Below, piece by piece: positions 51,428 through 59,506 of a stretch of DNA of 64,000 nucleotides (position 1 is its first letter; each line of letters begins with the position of its first letter). The stretch spans positions 24,193-88,192 of the IMG/VR virus record IMGVR_UViG_3300032050_000061. One strand, given 5' to 3'. The stretch comes from a virus. The position numbers were made by a program, and so were the translations under genes. The notes under the pieces are model-generated. The model did no database searches and had not been told where the DNA came from. It was given only the letters and a program-made list of their open reading frames with translations.

Positions 51428-53026
51428 TTACAAGTTAGCTAAGTCTTTTACATAGATTTTTCCGTAAAATTCTGGACGCACGATCTTCTTAGCGTAACGA
51501 GTCATCACACCTCTACGCGGAGTAAAGTTGTCTGGATCGTACACTAATGGAGTCATAATCAACGGCACATATGGTGCGTAAACTGCTCCTGTCTCCAAGA
51601 AGTTAGAACCTTTGAATCCTAATAAAATTTGATTAGAAGTCATGTATGGGTTCTTATAAACAGTGTATCTGTTAGAGATTGAACCTACTACTGATACTCC
51701 AGCAGCAAATTGCAATGAATCTTTCTCAGCGTTCACGTGGAATCCTGGAATTGATTCTAAAATTGTAGCTACGTCAGGAGAACATACAACGAAGTTTGCT
51801 CCACCTCTCATAGTCAATTGGTGAATCTTATTAGATACTTTGTTTAATTTAATACCCAAAGTCTGGAACCAAGTATTCTTTTGGTATGCATTTGATGCAC
51901 CACCTGTATTTACCCAAGCACCATTTACATACTCTTCACCCACAGTTGTTGACCATTGGTCAGTTGTTAATGCATTTGCTTGTAACATATCTAAAATTTC
52001 TAAATCGATTTCTAATGAAATGTATTCAGATAACATAGAAGTTAATTCAGCTTCAGCATCAATTGAGTGATAAGCATTTAAGTCTTGTGCCAATTCTGGA
52101 GTCCATACTGCTTTCAACTTACGAGTCTTAGCAACGATAGATTCACTCTTTAATTCCAAATCAACTTCTGGAATGTTCAAGTTAGTTCCACCATCTGGTC
52201 CACCTGTGATAGGATTTCTGTCTTCAAAATCACCTCTATCATAAGCAACAGGTTGTTCTTGGAATTTAACTGTTGTTAATGTAGTATCATGTGCTCCTGA
52301 AGCAAATAAAATAATGTTATCTCCAGCATAATCATGCTTTGCGAAAGCAGGATATAATTGATTAACATTAGTATCAGTTACAGAAATTAATTTAACTGCT
52401 TCAACATCAACGTTAGTTAAAGCTGATGCAGCGATAGTGATTTTCTTAAATACGTTAGGAGTAGCAGCAATTGAAGCAGATAAAGAGTTATCAAACCCAA
52501 AATCAGCCCATGATGCAGTAGTAAACGTAGCAGCTACACTTGATGCAGATGAAGTTCCTGGTAAGCTATATCCGTATTGACCTTCGCCATACAAACCACC
52601 AGATGCTGCATCAGTTCTACCGAACTTAGCACCAGTTCCACCATATAAAGAATCAGTAGTAGCTTTACCAGATTTTGCAGTACCATATTTGAAATCCATA
52701 AAGAAAATCAAACCTGAAGGTAAGTTCATTGGTTGAACTGAAACGAATTCTTTCGCTGCAATCTCACCAAAGATTCTTCTTACTAACGGTAAAGCCACAC
52801 CACTCCACTCTTCAGAGCCTGCGTTTGCACTTGTAGCAGTAGCTTCACTTAATAATTGTTGTGCTTGGTTTTCTAAAAGCACTGCCATTGAATGTTGGTC
52901 TCTATCCTTTAAGCCTTCTAACAAACCGGTTTTCTCCCATTTTGTTCTTAGACCTCTTGTTTGCTCCAACATCACGGCCTGAGGATTTTTCGCCTCTAAT
53001 AATGATTTAACATTAAAATTTGCCAT
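51428..53026 (-). CDS. 23: Major capsid protein (T4 gp23-like)
   Basis: 532 residues (T4 gp23 has 521). The N-terminal 60 residues are a helical propiece. QQLLSEATATS at 57-66 resembles the T4 cleavage site FLTE|AEIGG, so processing after E61 by the gp21-like protease is likely. The HK97-type core follows: WSGVALPLVRRIFGEIAAKEFVSVQPM, FKYGTAKSG, then LKAVWTPELAQDLNAYHSIDAEAEL, and a C-terminal MTRYAKKIVRPEFYGKIYV. It lies 38 nt after the scaffold gene, read from the same late promoter at 54234, and is followed by a strong terminator. Confidence 0.95.
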   Translation of the reverse strand: MANFNVKSLLEAKNPQAVMLEQTRGLRTKWEKTGLLEGLKDRDQHSMAVLLENQAQQLLSEATATSANAGSEEWSGVALPLVRRIFGEIAAKEFVSVQPMNLPSGLIFFMDFKYGTAKSGKATTDSLYGGTGAKFGRTDAASGGLYGEGQYGYSLPGTSSASSVAATFTTASWADFGFDNSLSASIAATPNVFKKITIAASALTNVDVEAVKLISVTDTNVNQLYPAFAKHDYAGDNIILFASGAHDTTLTTVKFQEQPVAYDRGDFEDRNPITGGPDGGTNLNIPEVDLELKSESIVAKTRKLKAVWTPELAQDLNAYHSIDAEAELTSMLSEYISLEIDLEILDMLQANALTTDQWSTTVGEEYVNGAWVNTGGASNAYQKNTWFQTLGIKLNKVSNKIHQLTMRGGANFVVCSPDVATILESIPGFHVNAEKDSLQFAAGVSVVGSISNRYTVYKNPYMTSNQILLGFKGSNFLETGAVYAPYVPLIMTPLVYDPDNFTPRRGVMTRYAKKIVRPEFYGKIYVKDLANL

Positions 53027-53063
53027 TTTGTTTTTTATTTTTTAATTAATTTTTAATTACCAA

Positions 53064-54125
53064 TTATTTGATAATACCAGCTAATTTTTTAAATCTGTCT
53101 GCTGCAGAATTATCTTCAGCGATAATTTGTTTTGCAGGTGCAGTAGATTGTGCTGGCTTTGATGCGTAACTTTCAGTAAGTTTAGTTGTAGTTTTTCTAG
53201 TTGCAGTTGAACCAATTTTAAATGATTCTGCAATTGTAGTGTAAACTAATTTCACTTCTCTTACATTCTTTGTTCTGTCTAAAGTTTCAACAACCTTAGT
53301 CTTTTGTTCGTTTGTTAAGTTATATCCTCTGAACAATTTGTTCACATATAATAACTTAGCGTTTAGAAGATTTACTTCGTTGATAGTTTTCTTCAAAGAA
53401 GAGATTACTTTGTACGCTTCACCTAATTCAGCTTCTTTTGCAGCTAATTCAGCAGAATGGTCTTCACCATCTTCTTCTTCAGTTACAGGAGCTTCCTCTT
53501 CAGCTTCATCTCCGTATCCCATTTCTCTTAAGATTTCATCTAAATCGATTTCCTCTTCTTCTTCAACTGGTGCTTCTACTTCAGCTTCTTCTGCTGCCGC
53601 TGGAGCCTCTTCTTCGTGCTCTTCTTCAGCAACAGGAGCTTCTTCATCAGCTTCTGCTTCCAATTCTTTGATGATTTCTTCGATGTCTAATTCATCTTCA
53701 TCACCTTCTTCTTCGTTCATTGCTGAACCAGGAGTTGCCCCTGTTACGTCTTCTTCTTCTTCTTCACCTTCGGTGATACCTGCTACCTTTTCAGCGTTTT
53801 CATCTTCTGAACCAACTTCTGCAGAAATTTTATCAACATCTGCTGCCGATAAATCATCTGTTTGTGCTGCTGAAGTGAAAACCGCTGCTGCTGGCATTTT
53901 AGTACCATCGCCTGTTCCGATTTCTGAAGATACTGCGTTCTCTTGAGTCATTTCTTCTTCTTCTTTCTCTTCTTCGCCTTCTAATTCTTCTTGTAATTTT
54001 CTAGAAAGCATAGATTGAAGTTTAGGAGTGAATGCTTCTTCAAGAGCGATTTTTGCATTAGCTAAAGCAGTTTCTCTAACGGCCTTTGCGTCTGCAATTG
54101 CTTCTTTTAACAATTTGCTATTCAT
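53064..54125 (-). CDS. 22: Acidic prohead scaffold/core protein (T4 gp22-like)
   Basis: 353 residues. Residues 1-60 form a helix (LLKEAIADAKAVRETALANA). The middle, about 45-225, is extremely acidic (runs such as EGEEEEEDVTG, EEDELDIEEIIKELEAEAD, EEEEIDLDEILREMGYGD). The C-terminal third is helical and basic (VSSLKKTINEVNLLNAKLLYV, LFRGYNLTNEQKTKV) like T4 gp22, the main internal core that is degraded by gp21. It lies directly before the capsid gene, the T4 order. The acidic middle contains repeated EEAPV(A/T)EEE units. A 145-nt leader with a hairpin precedes it. Confidence 0.85.
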   Translation of the reverse strand: MNSKLLKEAIADAKAVRETALANAKIALEEAFTPKLQSMLSRKLQEELEGEEEKEEEEMTQENAVSSEIGTGDGTKMPAAAVFTSAAQTDDLSAADVDKISAEVGSEDENAEKVAGITEGEEEEEDVTGATPGSAMNEEEGDEDELDIEEIIKELEAEADEEAPVAEEEHEEEAPAAAEEAEVEAPVEEEEEIDLDEILREMGYGDEAEEEAPVTEEEDGEDHSAELAAKEAELGEAYKVISSLKKTINEVNLLNAKLLYVNKLFRGYNLTNEQKTKVVETLDRTKNVREVKLVYTTIAESFKIGSTATRKTTTKLTESYASKPAQSTAPAKQIIAEDNSAADRFKKLAGIIK

Positions 54126-54192
54126 CTTAAATTTGTGAATTTGCTTGGACTAATGAAAGTGTGTCCAAATGATATTACTTGATTATAGGGTG

Positions 54193-54217
54193 ACCTCATA
54201 TAAAAAAGTGATGAGGT
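54193..54217 (-). promoter_or_regulatory. Hairpin in scaffold/capsid mRNA leader
   Basis: 7-bp inverted repeat ACCTCAT/ATGAGGT (54193-54199 with 54211-54217), 11-nt loop, between the late box and the scaffold ATG. No T-run follows, so it is not a terminator. It may stabilise the capsid-operon mRNA. Confidence 0.4.
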
Positions 54218-54233
54218 ATTCGAATCAATTATA

Positions 54234-54242
54234 TATAAATAT
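54234..54242 (-). promoter_or_regulatory. Late-box for scaffold/capsid operon
   Basis: TATATTTATA on the coding strand, 108 nt before the scaffold ATG, between the bS21 gene and the leader hairpin. Confidence 0.55.
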
Positions 54243-54271
54243 AATAAAACTTTGGAAAAAACAAATTTAAA

Positions 54272-54490
54272 TTAAAAATTATTTAAATATTTATTTTTTT
54301 TAATTGCTTTTTCTTTTTCCAATCTTTTTCGAACTGAGGGTTTTAAGTATTCTGCCCTATCTCTTAATTCTTTTACTATCCCTAATTTAAAGGATTTATT
54401 TTTGAAAAGTTTTAATGCTCTTTCAAAATTTTTTTGTTGTTCATCTGAACTAGAACCTCTTGCTATTTTAATTTCAATTCTTACTGGCAT
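54272..54490 (-). CDS. rpsU: Ribosomal protein bS21 homologue
   Basis: 72 residues, very basic. Residues 22-62, FERALKLFKNKSFKLGIVKE followed by LRDRAEYLKPSVRKRLEKEKA, align by eye with bacterial bS21 ([23 protein letters not shown]), and best with Bacteroidetes forms (DRALKRYKRKFDKTGTVRQL, KPSVVRR). An N-terminal strand (PVRIEIKIARGSSSDEQQ) is about ten residues longer than usual. In Flavobacterium, bS21 helps hide the anti-Shine-Dalgarno sequence on the 30S platform. A phage copy could replace host bS21 and bias translation to phage mRNAs. It starts 1 nt after the prohead protease stop (TAGTATG), in the late head operon, and has no strong SD of its own. Confidence 0.82.
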   Translation of the reverse strand: MPVRIEIKIARGSSSDEQQKNFERALKLFKNKSFKLGIVKELRDRAEYLKPSVRKRLEKEKAIKKNKYLNNF

Positions 54491-54491
54491 A

Positions 54492-55091
54492 CTAACCCAA
54501 CTCTTCTATTATTTCTCTTATTAAATGTTGAGACTTACACCATTCGCCACAAACATCAGTTCCTATTCCTTCATTTAGTTGAACTTTAACTGATTCGTTT
54601 AGTGATTCCATAAATGCACCTTGTGTAGATGGGTTGGATACAAAATCCCATCCTATTAATTCAAAATCTTCTCCAACTTTTACTTTGTTTCCTCCCATAG
54701 ATTCTACTGAACCCATTCCTCTTGATGATATACCTAAACGAATACCCGCTCTTAAAAGTTCTTTAAGGATGTTTCCAGATGGGGTTGGTAGTATTTCTAC
54801 TACACCTACTACATCATCACCATTCCAAGAACACTCTCTAATGTTATGTGATACATTTTTAAGAGATACAACTGAGGATTCAGGATGGTCTAATTCCCCT
54901 AACGCTCTTTTTTCAGTAATTAATTGTTGGTATTTCTTTACTTCTCTTTCCAATATTTCTTTTGGATACACTCTACCATTTTGGTTCTGAGCATCGGCTC
55001 TTTGTAATACACCTTTAACCAAAACTACTCCATTTTCGTCTTCGTTAATCTTTCCCTCAAATAAGTGTGTTTCTATTAAAAGTGATTTCAT
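54492..55091 (-). CDS. 21: Prohead core protease (T4 gp21-like)
   Basis: 199 residues (T4 gp21 has 212). The herpes-protease-like serine peptidase motifs are visible: NGRVYPKEILEREV, the catalytic histidine in ALGELDHP (H69), and the catalytic serine in LGISSRGMG (S122 or S123). FELIGWDFVSNPSTQGA is the conserved C-terminal region. It cleaves scaffold and the capsid propiece during prohead maturation. It is followed by the bS21 gene and preceded by core-type proteins, one operon from the late box at 57252. Confidence 0.93.
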   Translation of the reverse strand: MKSLLIETHLFEGKINEDENGVVLVKGVLQRADAQNQNGRVYPKEILEREVKKYQQLITEKRALGELDHPESSVVSLKNVSHNIRECSWNGDDVVGVVEILPTPSGNILKELLRAGIRLGISSRGMGSVESMGGNKVKVGEDFELIGWDFVSNPSTQGAFMESLNESVKVQLNEGIGTDVCGEWCKSQHLIREIIEELG

Positions 55092-55101
55092 TCGTTTTGA
55101 T

Positions 55102-55902
55102 TTATTTTAATAATCCAATTGCCATATCCTTAACTTCTCTTTCTGCTCCGGCTGCATATTTCTTATTACAAATTGCAATCGTATTTCCAGGTACAGGAAT
55201 CATATACATCGGAATCATTTCGGTTACGAAAGTATATTTAATACCAGCTTTTTTTAATTCAGCTCCAACTCCCATAAATGAAGATGCTGCGGTTGCCGCT
55301 GCTTCAACTTTATCTAAATCTGCATCATATTTTCCTTCTGCAATTGTTCCTTCGTTTGGATATGCTTTATCAACTGCATTAAAGAATTCTTTCTTTTTTT
55401 CATCTGAATCTAATTCAGCAGGTGAATTGATTCCAAATTTATCCATCACACCTTTGAAAACCTTTTGGTATTGAGTCATTTCTTCCTCAGTCATTTCCAT
55501 TTTGGTTCTCAATTTATTTACAGATGCCGCCAAATTCATTTTATCTAATCCGATTGCATCAATAACTCTAGCTATAATTTGTAATTTTTGTTGGTTGTTC
55601 ATCTTAACACCTTGCATCTTATCAGTTGCCTGGTCTAATTTTGATGCTACCGATGTTGGAATGTTAGCAGTATTCACATCAGATGCTGCTTCTTTATGAA
55701 TTTCTTTTAATCTTTCAGATACCCCACTCCACGCTTTTTCAACTTTATTAAAAAAGTCTTTCTTTTCATCATCGGATTTGAAATCAGCGGGTGAATCTAC
55801 ACCATGCTTTTTAAGCATTGACTGGAAAAAGGATTGATAATCTTTTTCTTCTTGAAGAACTTCACCAACTAATGCTTTTAATTGTTCCTTAGTTATTTTC
55901 AT
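55102..55902 (-). CDS. Prohead core-type protein with internal duplication
   Basis: 266 residues. Two similar segments are present: YQSFFQSMLKKHGVDSPADF-KSDDEKKDFFNKVEKAW at about 22-58, and YQKVFKGVMDKFGINSPAEL-DSDEKKKEFFNAVDKAY at about 143-178, an internal duplication. The end (TFVTEMIPMYMIPVPGNTIA) is hydrophobic. Short helical proteins with the same (D/N)SPA-(D)EKK-FF pattern occur next to protease/scaffold genes in T4-like phages, so an internal head or core role is likely. A protease site cannot be predicted with confidence. Confidence 0.65.
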   Translation of the reverse strand: MKITKEQLKALVGEVLQEEKDYQSFFQSMLKKHGVDSPADFKSDDEKKDFFNKVEKAWSGVSERLKEIHKEAASDVNTANIPTSVASKLDQATDKMQGVKMNNQQKLQIIARVIDAIGLDKMNLAASVNKLRTKMEMTEEEMTQYQKVFKGVMDKFGINSPAELDSDEKKKEFFNAVDKAYPNEGTIAEGKYDADLDKVEAAATAASSFMGVGAELKKAGIKYTFVTEMIPMYMIPVPGNTIAICNKKYAAGAEREVKDMAIGLLK

Positions 55903-55907
55903 ACAAA

Positions 55908-56360
55908 TTACTTTTTAAGATAGGTCACATTTTTACCAATTTTCGATAACCTCTCTCTTATTCTATAAATATGGTGATTAGTTCTTTTCCAAAAATTTTC
56001 ACCTTTCATAGCATTTTCTTTTTTAATCTTACCATACCATTCTAAAAATTTTTCAATTTCGTCCAATTTTCGGCGAGTTTCTCTAATACCTAATCCTATT
56101 TTTTGGTTAGGTGTAAGAGTATTATCTAATCTTAATTTATGGAATCGATTTTCAGTAAGAGATGAATAACCAGTCAATGCGGCCATTCTTTTTACATAAT
56201 CAGATGTATGTTTGCCATCTTTAGCAAATGCACGAGGAGTATCATATCCCGCAACATCACCTGTCGTTGTTACTTCTTTTTTTAACTCTTCCTCTTCTTC
56301 TTTTAATTCGGAAAGTATTTCTTTAATCTTATTTTTTAACGCTTCTAGCTGATTTGACAT
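55908..56360 (-). CDS. Helical head-module protein of unknown function
   Basis: 150 residues, charged and helical. The N-terminus is a coiled coil (LEALKNKIKEILSELKEEEE). The middle TTGDVAGYDTPRAFAKDG then TSDYVKRMAALTGYSSL looks conserved and uncharged. The C-terminus is basic (RERLSKIGKNVTYLKK). It overlaps the upstream gene by 32 nt. By position it may be one of the small core proteins (like T4 gp67/gp68); I cannot prove it. Confidence 0.6.
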   Translation of the reverse strand: MSNQLEALKNKIKEILSELKEEEEELKKEVTTTGDVAGYDTPRAFAKDGKHTSDYVKRMAALTGYSSLTENRFHKLRLDNTLTPNQKIGLGIRETRRKLDEIEKFLEWYGKIKKENAMKGENFWKRTNHHIYRIRERLSKIGKNVTYLKK

Positions 56361-57207
56361 TTCTAATTTCCTTTAGTAATTCGTATGTAAGCATTAAAAC
56401 TGAAACTTGTTTCTCACTATTTTCTTTCAAAAAGTTATCAGATTTAAATAACTTAACCATTTCCGTTATTTTAATTTTAGTTACTTTATCGGTAATGTCT
56501 TTGGATTCCGAAATCAAAGAAGTTAATACCTTCTTTGCCTCTTCACTAATAAATTTGGAGAATGTGGAAGTATTAGAAACATTATTAATAAATTCTCTTA
56601 AAAGACCTTTTTGAGAATCATCTAAATTTGAATATTTTGAGTTGAAATTTTCAATTAATAACTTATAAGTTAGTAATCTTAAATCTTCGGATTGTTTTTT
56701 AAACTCTTCGTATAACTTATCCTGAGGTTTGTTTGAAAGTTTTTTAGTAGTAATGTGCTCTAAAATAGTATTGTTAGAATCGATAAAATCTCTAATTTCT
56801 ACTTTTCTACCGTGTATTTTACTTTCAAATATTTTGTAAATGGAAGCCAATAACTTATAGTTTTGTAAATTAGATGAAAGGAACTTTTCTAACTCATAAG
56901 ATTCCTTAATCGTTCTAATAAGATTATACTTCTCCTTTGCAAGTTTTGATTCATCTAATTTCTTTCTCTCTTCTACCACTTCTGATAAAAAGAGTTTAGC
57001 ATCATCTGAATTAGAGAATTTCTCTTTTGTTATCCAATTATATAATTTTAATTCTTTTGCTAACTCTCTTTTGGAATTAAAGAATTCTTTAATAATTTTT
57101 TCCGACAGGTTTTTATTTGTGTTGGATAACACCTCTTGTGTGATTTGTTTTACCAACAATTCAAATAAAATAGCTGTATTTTTAAACTTTGAGTGTTTAA
57201 CTTTCAT
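56329..57207 (-). CDS. Helical head-module protein of unknown function
   Basis: 292 residues, almost entirely helical and Lys/Glu/Leu/Asn-rich. It begins HSKFKNTAILFELLVKQITQ, and a similar NT(A/G)ILFELL(V/T)xQIT start occurs in unknown proteins of other T4-like phages. There is no catalytic motif and no cysteine. It is the first gene of the operon that includes core proteins, protease and bS21, and has a clear late box 44 nt upstream. An internal core role is plausible. Confidence 0.6.
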   Translation of the reverse strand: MKVKHSKFKNTAILFELLVKQITQEVLSNTNKNLSEKIIKEFFNSKRELAKELKLYNWITKEKFSNSDDAKLFLSEVVEERKKLDESKLAKEKYNLIRTIKESYELEKFLSSNLQNYKLLASIYKIFESKIHGRKVEIRDFIDSNNTILEHITTKKLSNKPQDKLYEEFKKQSEDLRLLTYKLLIENFNSKYSNLDDSQKGLLREFINNVSNTSTFSKFISEEAKKVLTSLISESKDITDKVTKIKITEMVKLFKSDNFLKENSEKQVSVLMLTYELLKEIRNVKSARSVKK

Positions 57208-57251
57208 TACAAACGTCTGTTTTACAATTATATATGTAAATATTTACATAA

Positions 57252-57260
57252 TATAAATAT
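57252..57260 (-). promoter_or_regulatory. Late-box for core-protease-bS21 operon
   Basis: GATATTTATA on the coding strand, 44 nt before the ATG at 57207. A TGTAAATATTTACA palindrome lies between box and gene. Confidence 0.6.
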
Positions 57261-57285
57261 CAAATAACTTAGGATTACTTAAAAT

Positions 57286-59193
57286 TTATATGTCTGTCAA
57301 TATATTTTTATCATCTAATAAAGAACCGCTATCATCATTTGATATATCGGTATCCTCATTAATCATCTTTTTACTATTATTTTTATCGTAACGTGATTGT
57401 ATTTTTTTCCTAATTGTATCTTTTATAAACTTTTCCTTTTCAGATACATTTTTTAGTTTAGATACCAATCTTTCTTTTCGTGTTTCTCTTCCGAAGTTTC
57501 TCGTAATGTCATCTTTACCCAATGGGTCTCTACCAAATGCATTATCATCAGTTCCTCTATCTCCAGCCTCTGCCGGTCTTCCACCTTTTTTACCATTCTC
57601 CGCACTTGTTTCAGCCTTATCCTTTATTACGGGTTCTCCCTCCTGCACCGGTTGTTCTTCTTGTTGAGGTTCTTCTTGTGGTTGTCCCGGTTGAGGTTGT
57701 TGTGGTTGAGCCTGTTCCTCTTCGTATGGATCAACTCCCTCATTTTCTATTTTGTTTAATCTATTCAAATCAAATGTATCAGTTACAACATCTTCTTTGT
57801 TTAAATCAATTTCTTCATCAGATAATTTGAATATGTTTTTATAAATCCAATCGTTAGAAATCATTTTTAAGGCCTTCATATCAGTTGCCAATCTAACTTT
57901 CTCCGTCCATAAGTTTATTTTCTCTTGCTCATAGATTGTAGATGGATTAGTTAATTCTAATTGGAAATCAACTACATCTCCCCCTTCAAATCCATTTGCA
58001 ATAAGGTGAGCAATTGCAACTTGTGTTAATTCCGATACTACAACTCTTTGAATTCTCTCAATCGTTCTAGCAAATCGTATATCCTCCGCCGCCAAAGTTG
58101 CTTTACCATTTATATCCTCTTCATATCCTAAGAACGCCTTTGGAACTTTTAAGGCTGCAAATAATTTTGCTTTTAAGTAATCTATATCTTCTATCGCAGA
58201 ATAATTTAGACCATTAAGGGTATCAATTTGAGTTCCACTATCTCCACCTCTCACCGGCATAAAAAAATCTTCGGTGATGTTCATCATATTATATTTAAGA
58301 TTATAATCCCCCGTCTTCTGATCTTGGAATGGGGTTTTCTTAATCTTATTTATAATTTTTTGCATATAGTTATCTACCTCTTGCGGTGGTATATTACCTA
58401 TATCGATTTTGAATATTCTTTTTTCAGGTGCTCTCATAATACGATGTATCATCATCGCATCTTCCATTAGGGTAATTTGTTTCCACAATCTTCTTGCATT
58501 CTCAATCATAGATTTACCATAAGGTAAATAATTGGTATCGGAATACAAACGGAAATGAGCCATCTCATAGTTATCGTATTCCTTTTTACCTAAATAATCA
58601 GGATCGACTGTGAATTTAATACCCGCTTCATGTCTATTGATTCTAGATGGATCGTGTGGATTTTCGGTTCTCTGTGTATGATATACCGATTGTGGGAATA
58701 CATTAACAACTCCCTCTCCCTCTACTATTTCCAAAGTTAAAAATTGGTCACCGTATTTTGCTAAGTTTCTAACCCACGGCCATAGATTAAATTCTATGTT
58801 CATTATATCATAGAATAGATTATGTAAAACTTCCTTAACATTTTGGTTTGAAGTTTTAATAGTCAATACATCTCCAAATTCATTTTTAGTTGTTGATTCA
58901 TCGGCGTATATATCTAATGCCGATGCTATAATCGGGTCTTGATCCATTGCATCGTAATCCAAAAACAACTCTCTTCTGATTGTTTGGTATGAGAGTTGAG
59001 ATTGTAATGCATTGTATTGGTAGCCAGTTTGTAGTTTATAGAATCTATCCTTAACCGTTTTTAGATTCGATAAAGCCTGACTATTTTCAGTATCAACAAC
59101 TTTCGTTTTTCCATCTTCTCTTCTAACAATAACATTAGTAGAGAACAATTTTCTCATTCTTTCGAAAAACGAATTATTATTTTTTTCTGCCAT
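57286..59193 (-). CDS. 20: Portal protein (T4 gp20-like)
   Basis: 635 residues (T4 gp20 has 524). The N-terminal LQTGYQYNALQSQLSYQTIRR and MDQDPIIASALDIYADEST segments, the VNVFPQSVYHTQRTENPHDP loop and the LWKQITLMEDAMMIHRIMRAPEKRIF stem region (in parts) are diagnostic of T4-type portals. AEDIRFARTIERIQRVVVSELTQ forms the clip/stem helix. An extra C-terminal tail, about 485-635, is rich in Q/P/E (QAQPQQPQPGQPQEEPQ) and probably lies inside the head. It is the DNA gate and packaging motor dock. It starts 2 nt before the cupin-like gene ends. Confidence 0.93.
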   Translation of the reverse strand: MAEKNNNSFFERMRKLFSTNVIVRREDGKTKVVDTENSQALSNLKTVKDRFYKLQTGYQYNALQSQLSYQTIRRELFLDYDAMDQDPIIASALDIYADESTTKNEFGDVLTIKTSNQNVKEVLHNLFYDIMNIEFNLWPWVRNLAKYGDQFLTLEIVEGEGVVNVFPQSVYHTQRTENPHDPSRINRHEAGIKFTVDPDYLGKKEYDNYEMAHFRLYSDTNYLPYGKSMIENARRLWKQITLMEDAMMIHRIMRAPEKRIFKIDIGNIPPQEVDNYMQKIINKIKKTPFQDQKTGDYNLKYNMMNITEDFFMPVRGGDSGTQIDTLNGLNYSAIEDIDYLKAKLFAALKVPKAFLGYEEDINGKATLAAEDIRFARTIERIQRVVVSELTQVAIAHLIANGFEGGDVVDFQLELTNPSTIYEQEKINLWTEKVRLATDMKALKMISNDWIYKNIFKLSDEEIDLNKEDVVTDTFDLNRLNKIENEGVDPYEEEQAQPQQPQPGQPQEEPQQEEQPVQEGEPVIKDKAETSAENGKKGGRPAEAGDRGTDDNAFGRDPLGKDDITRNFGRETRKERLVSKLKNVSEKEKFIKDTIRKKIQSRYDKNNSKKMINEDTDISNDDSGSLLDDKNILTDI

Positions 59194-59194
59194 T

Positions 59195-59467
59195 TTATTT
59201 GTTTTCTATAATTCTGATAATCAAATTACCATTTCCTTTAATTACTCTATGAAACTTATGATTTTTTATTTCAATTTGTTTCCCTTCTATCAAATCAATT
59301 GGTAATTCATTATCTAATTGAATTTTCCAATTTTTTCCTCCTAAAACTAAAAGGGTTCTATCCCACTCATCCTGATGCCACAATAACTCCCTTTCATCTA
59401 TATCTCCTTTAAATAACCTATATCTTTTGTTTTCGTTTATGAATACATCTATATACTTTTCCTCCAT
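59195..59467 (-). CDS. Small cupin-like protein
   Basis: 90 residues. LLWHQDEWDRTLLVLGG, WKIQLDNELPIDLIEGKQIE and NHKFHRVIKGNGNLIIRI match a single small cupin barrel, with H and E/D in the first segment and FHRV histidine in the second as possible metal ligands. Such minimal cupins are common in T4-like phages of aquatic bacteria, with unknown substrate. Although it sits between virion genes, it has a perfect host-type promoter (59470-59500) ending only 2 nt before its ATG, so it is probably expressed early and from a leaderless mRNA. Confidence 0.7.
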   Translation of the reverse strand: MEEKYIDVFINENKRYRLFKGDIDERELLWHQDEWDRTLLVLGGKNWKIQLDNELPIDLIEGKQIEIKNHKFHRVIKGNGNLIIRIIENK

Positions 59468-59469
59468 AT

Positions 59470-59500
59470 CAAATCTATGAATAATTATTCAAATTTCCAA
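59470..59500 (-). promoter_or_regulatory. Host-type promoter for cupin-like gene, leaderless
   Basis: TTGG (59500-59497), 19 nt, TAGATTTG (59477-59470), then AT and the ATG at 59467. It is the only host-type promoter inside the head module. Confidence 0.72.
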
Positions 59501-59506
59501 CTATTC

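Noticed and set aside
53338-53946. Long plus-strand open frame opposite the scaffold gene, Ser-rich
   Set aside because: It is the mirror of the acidic GAA/GAG-rich scaffold sequence (Glu codons read as Ser/Phe). It has no start context and the minus frame is clearly coding.
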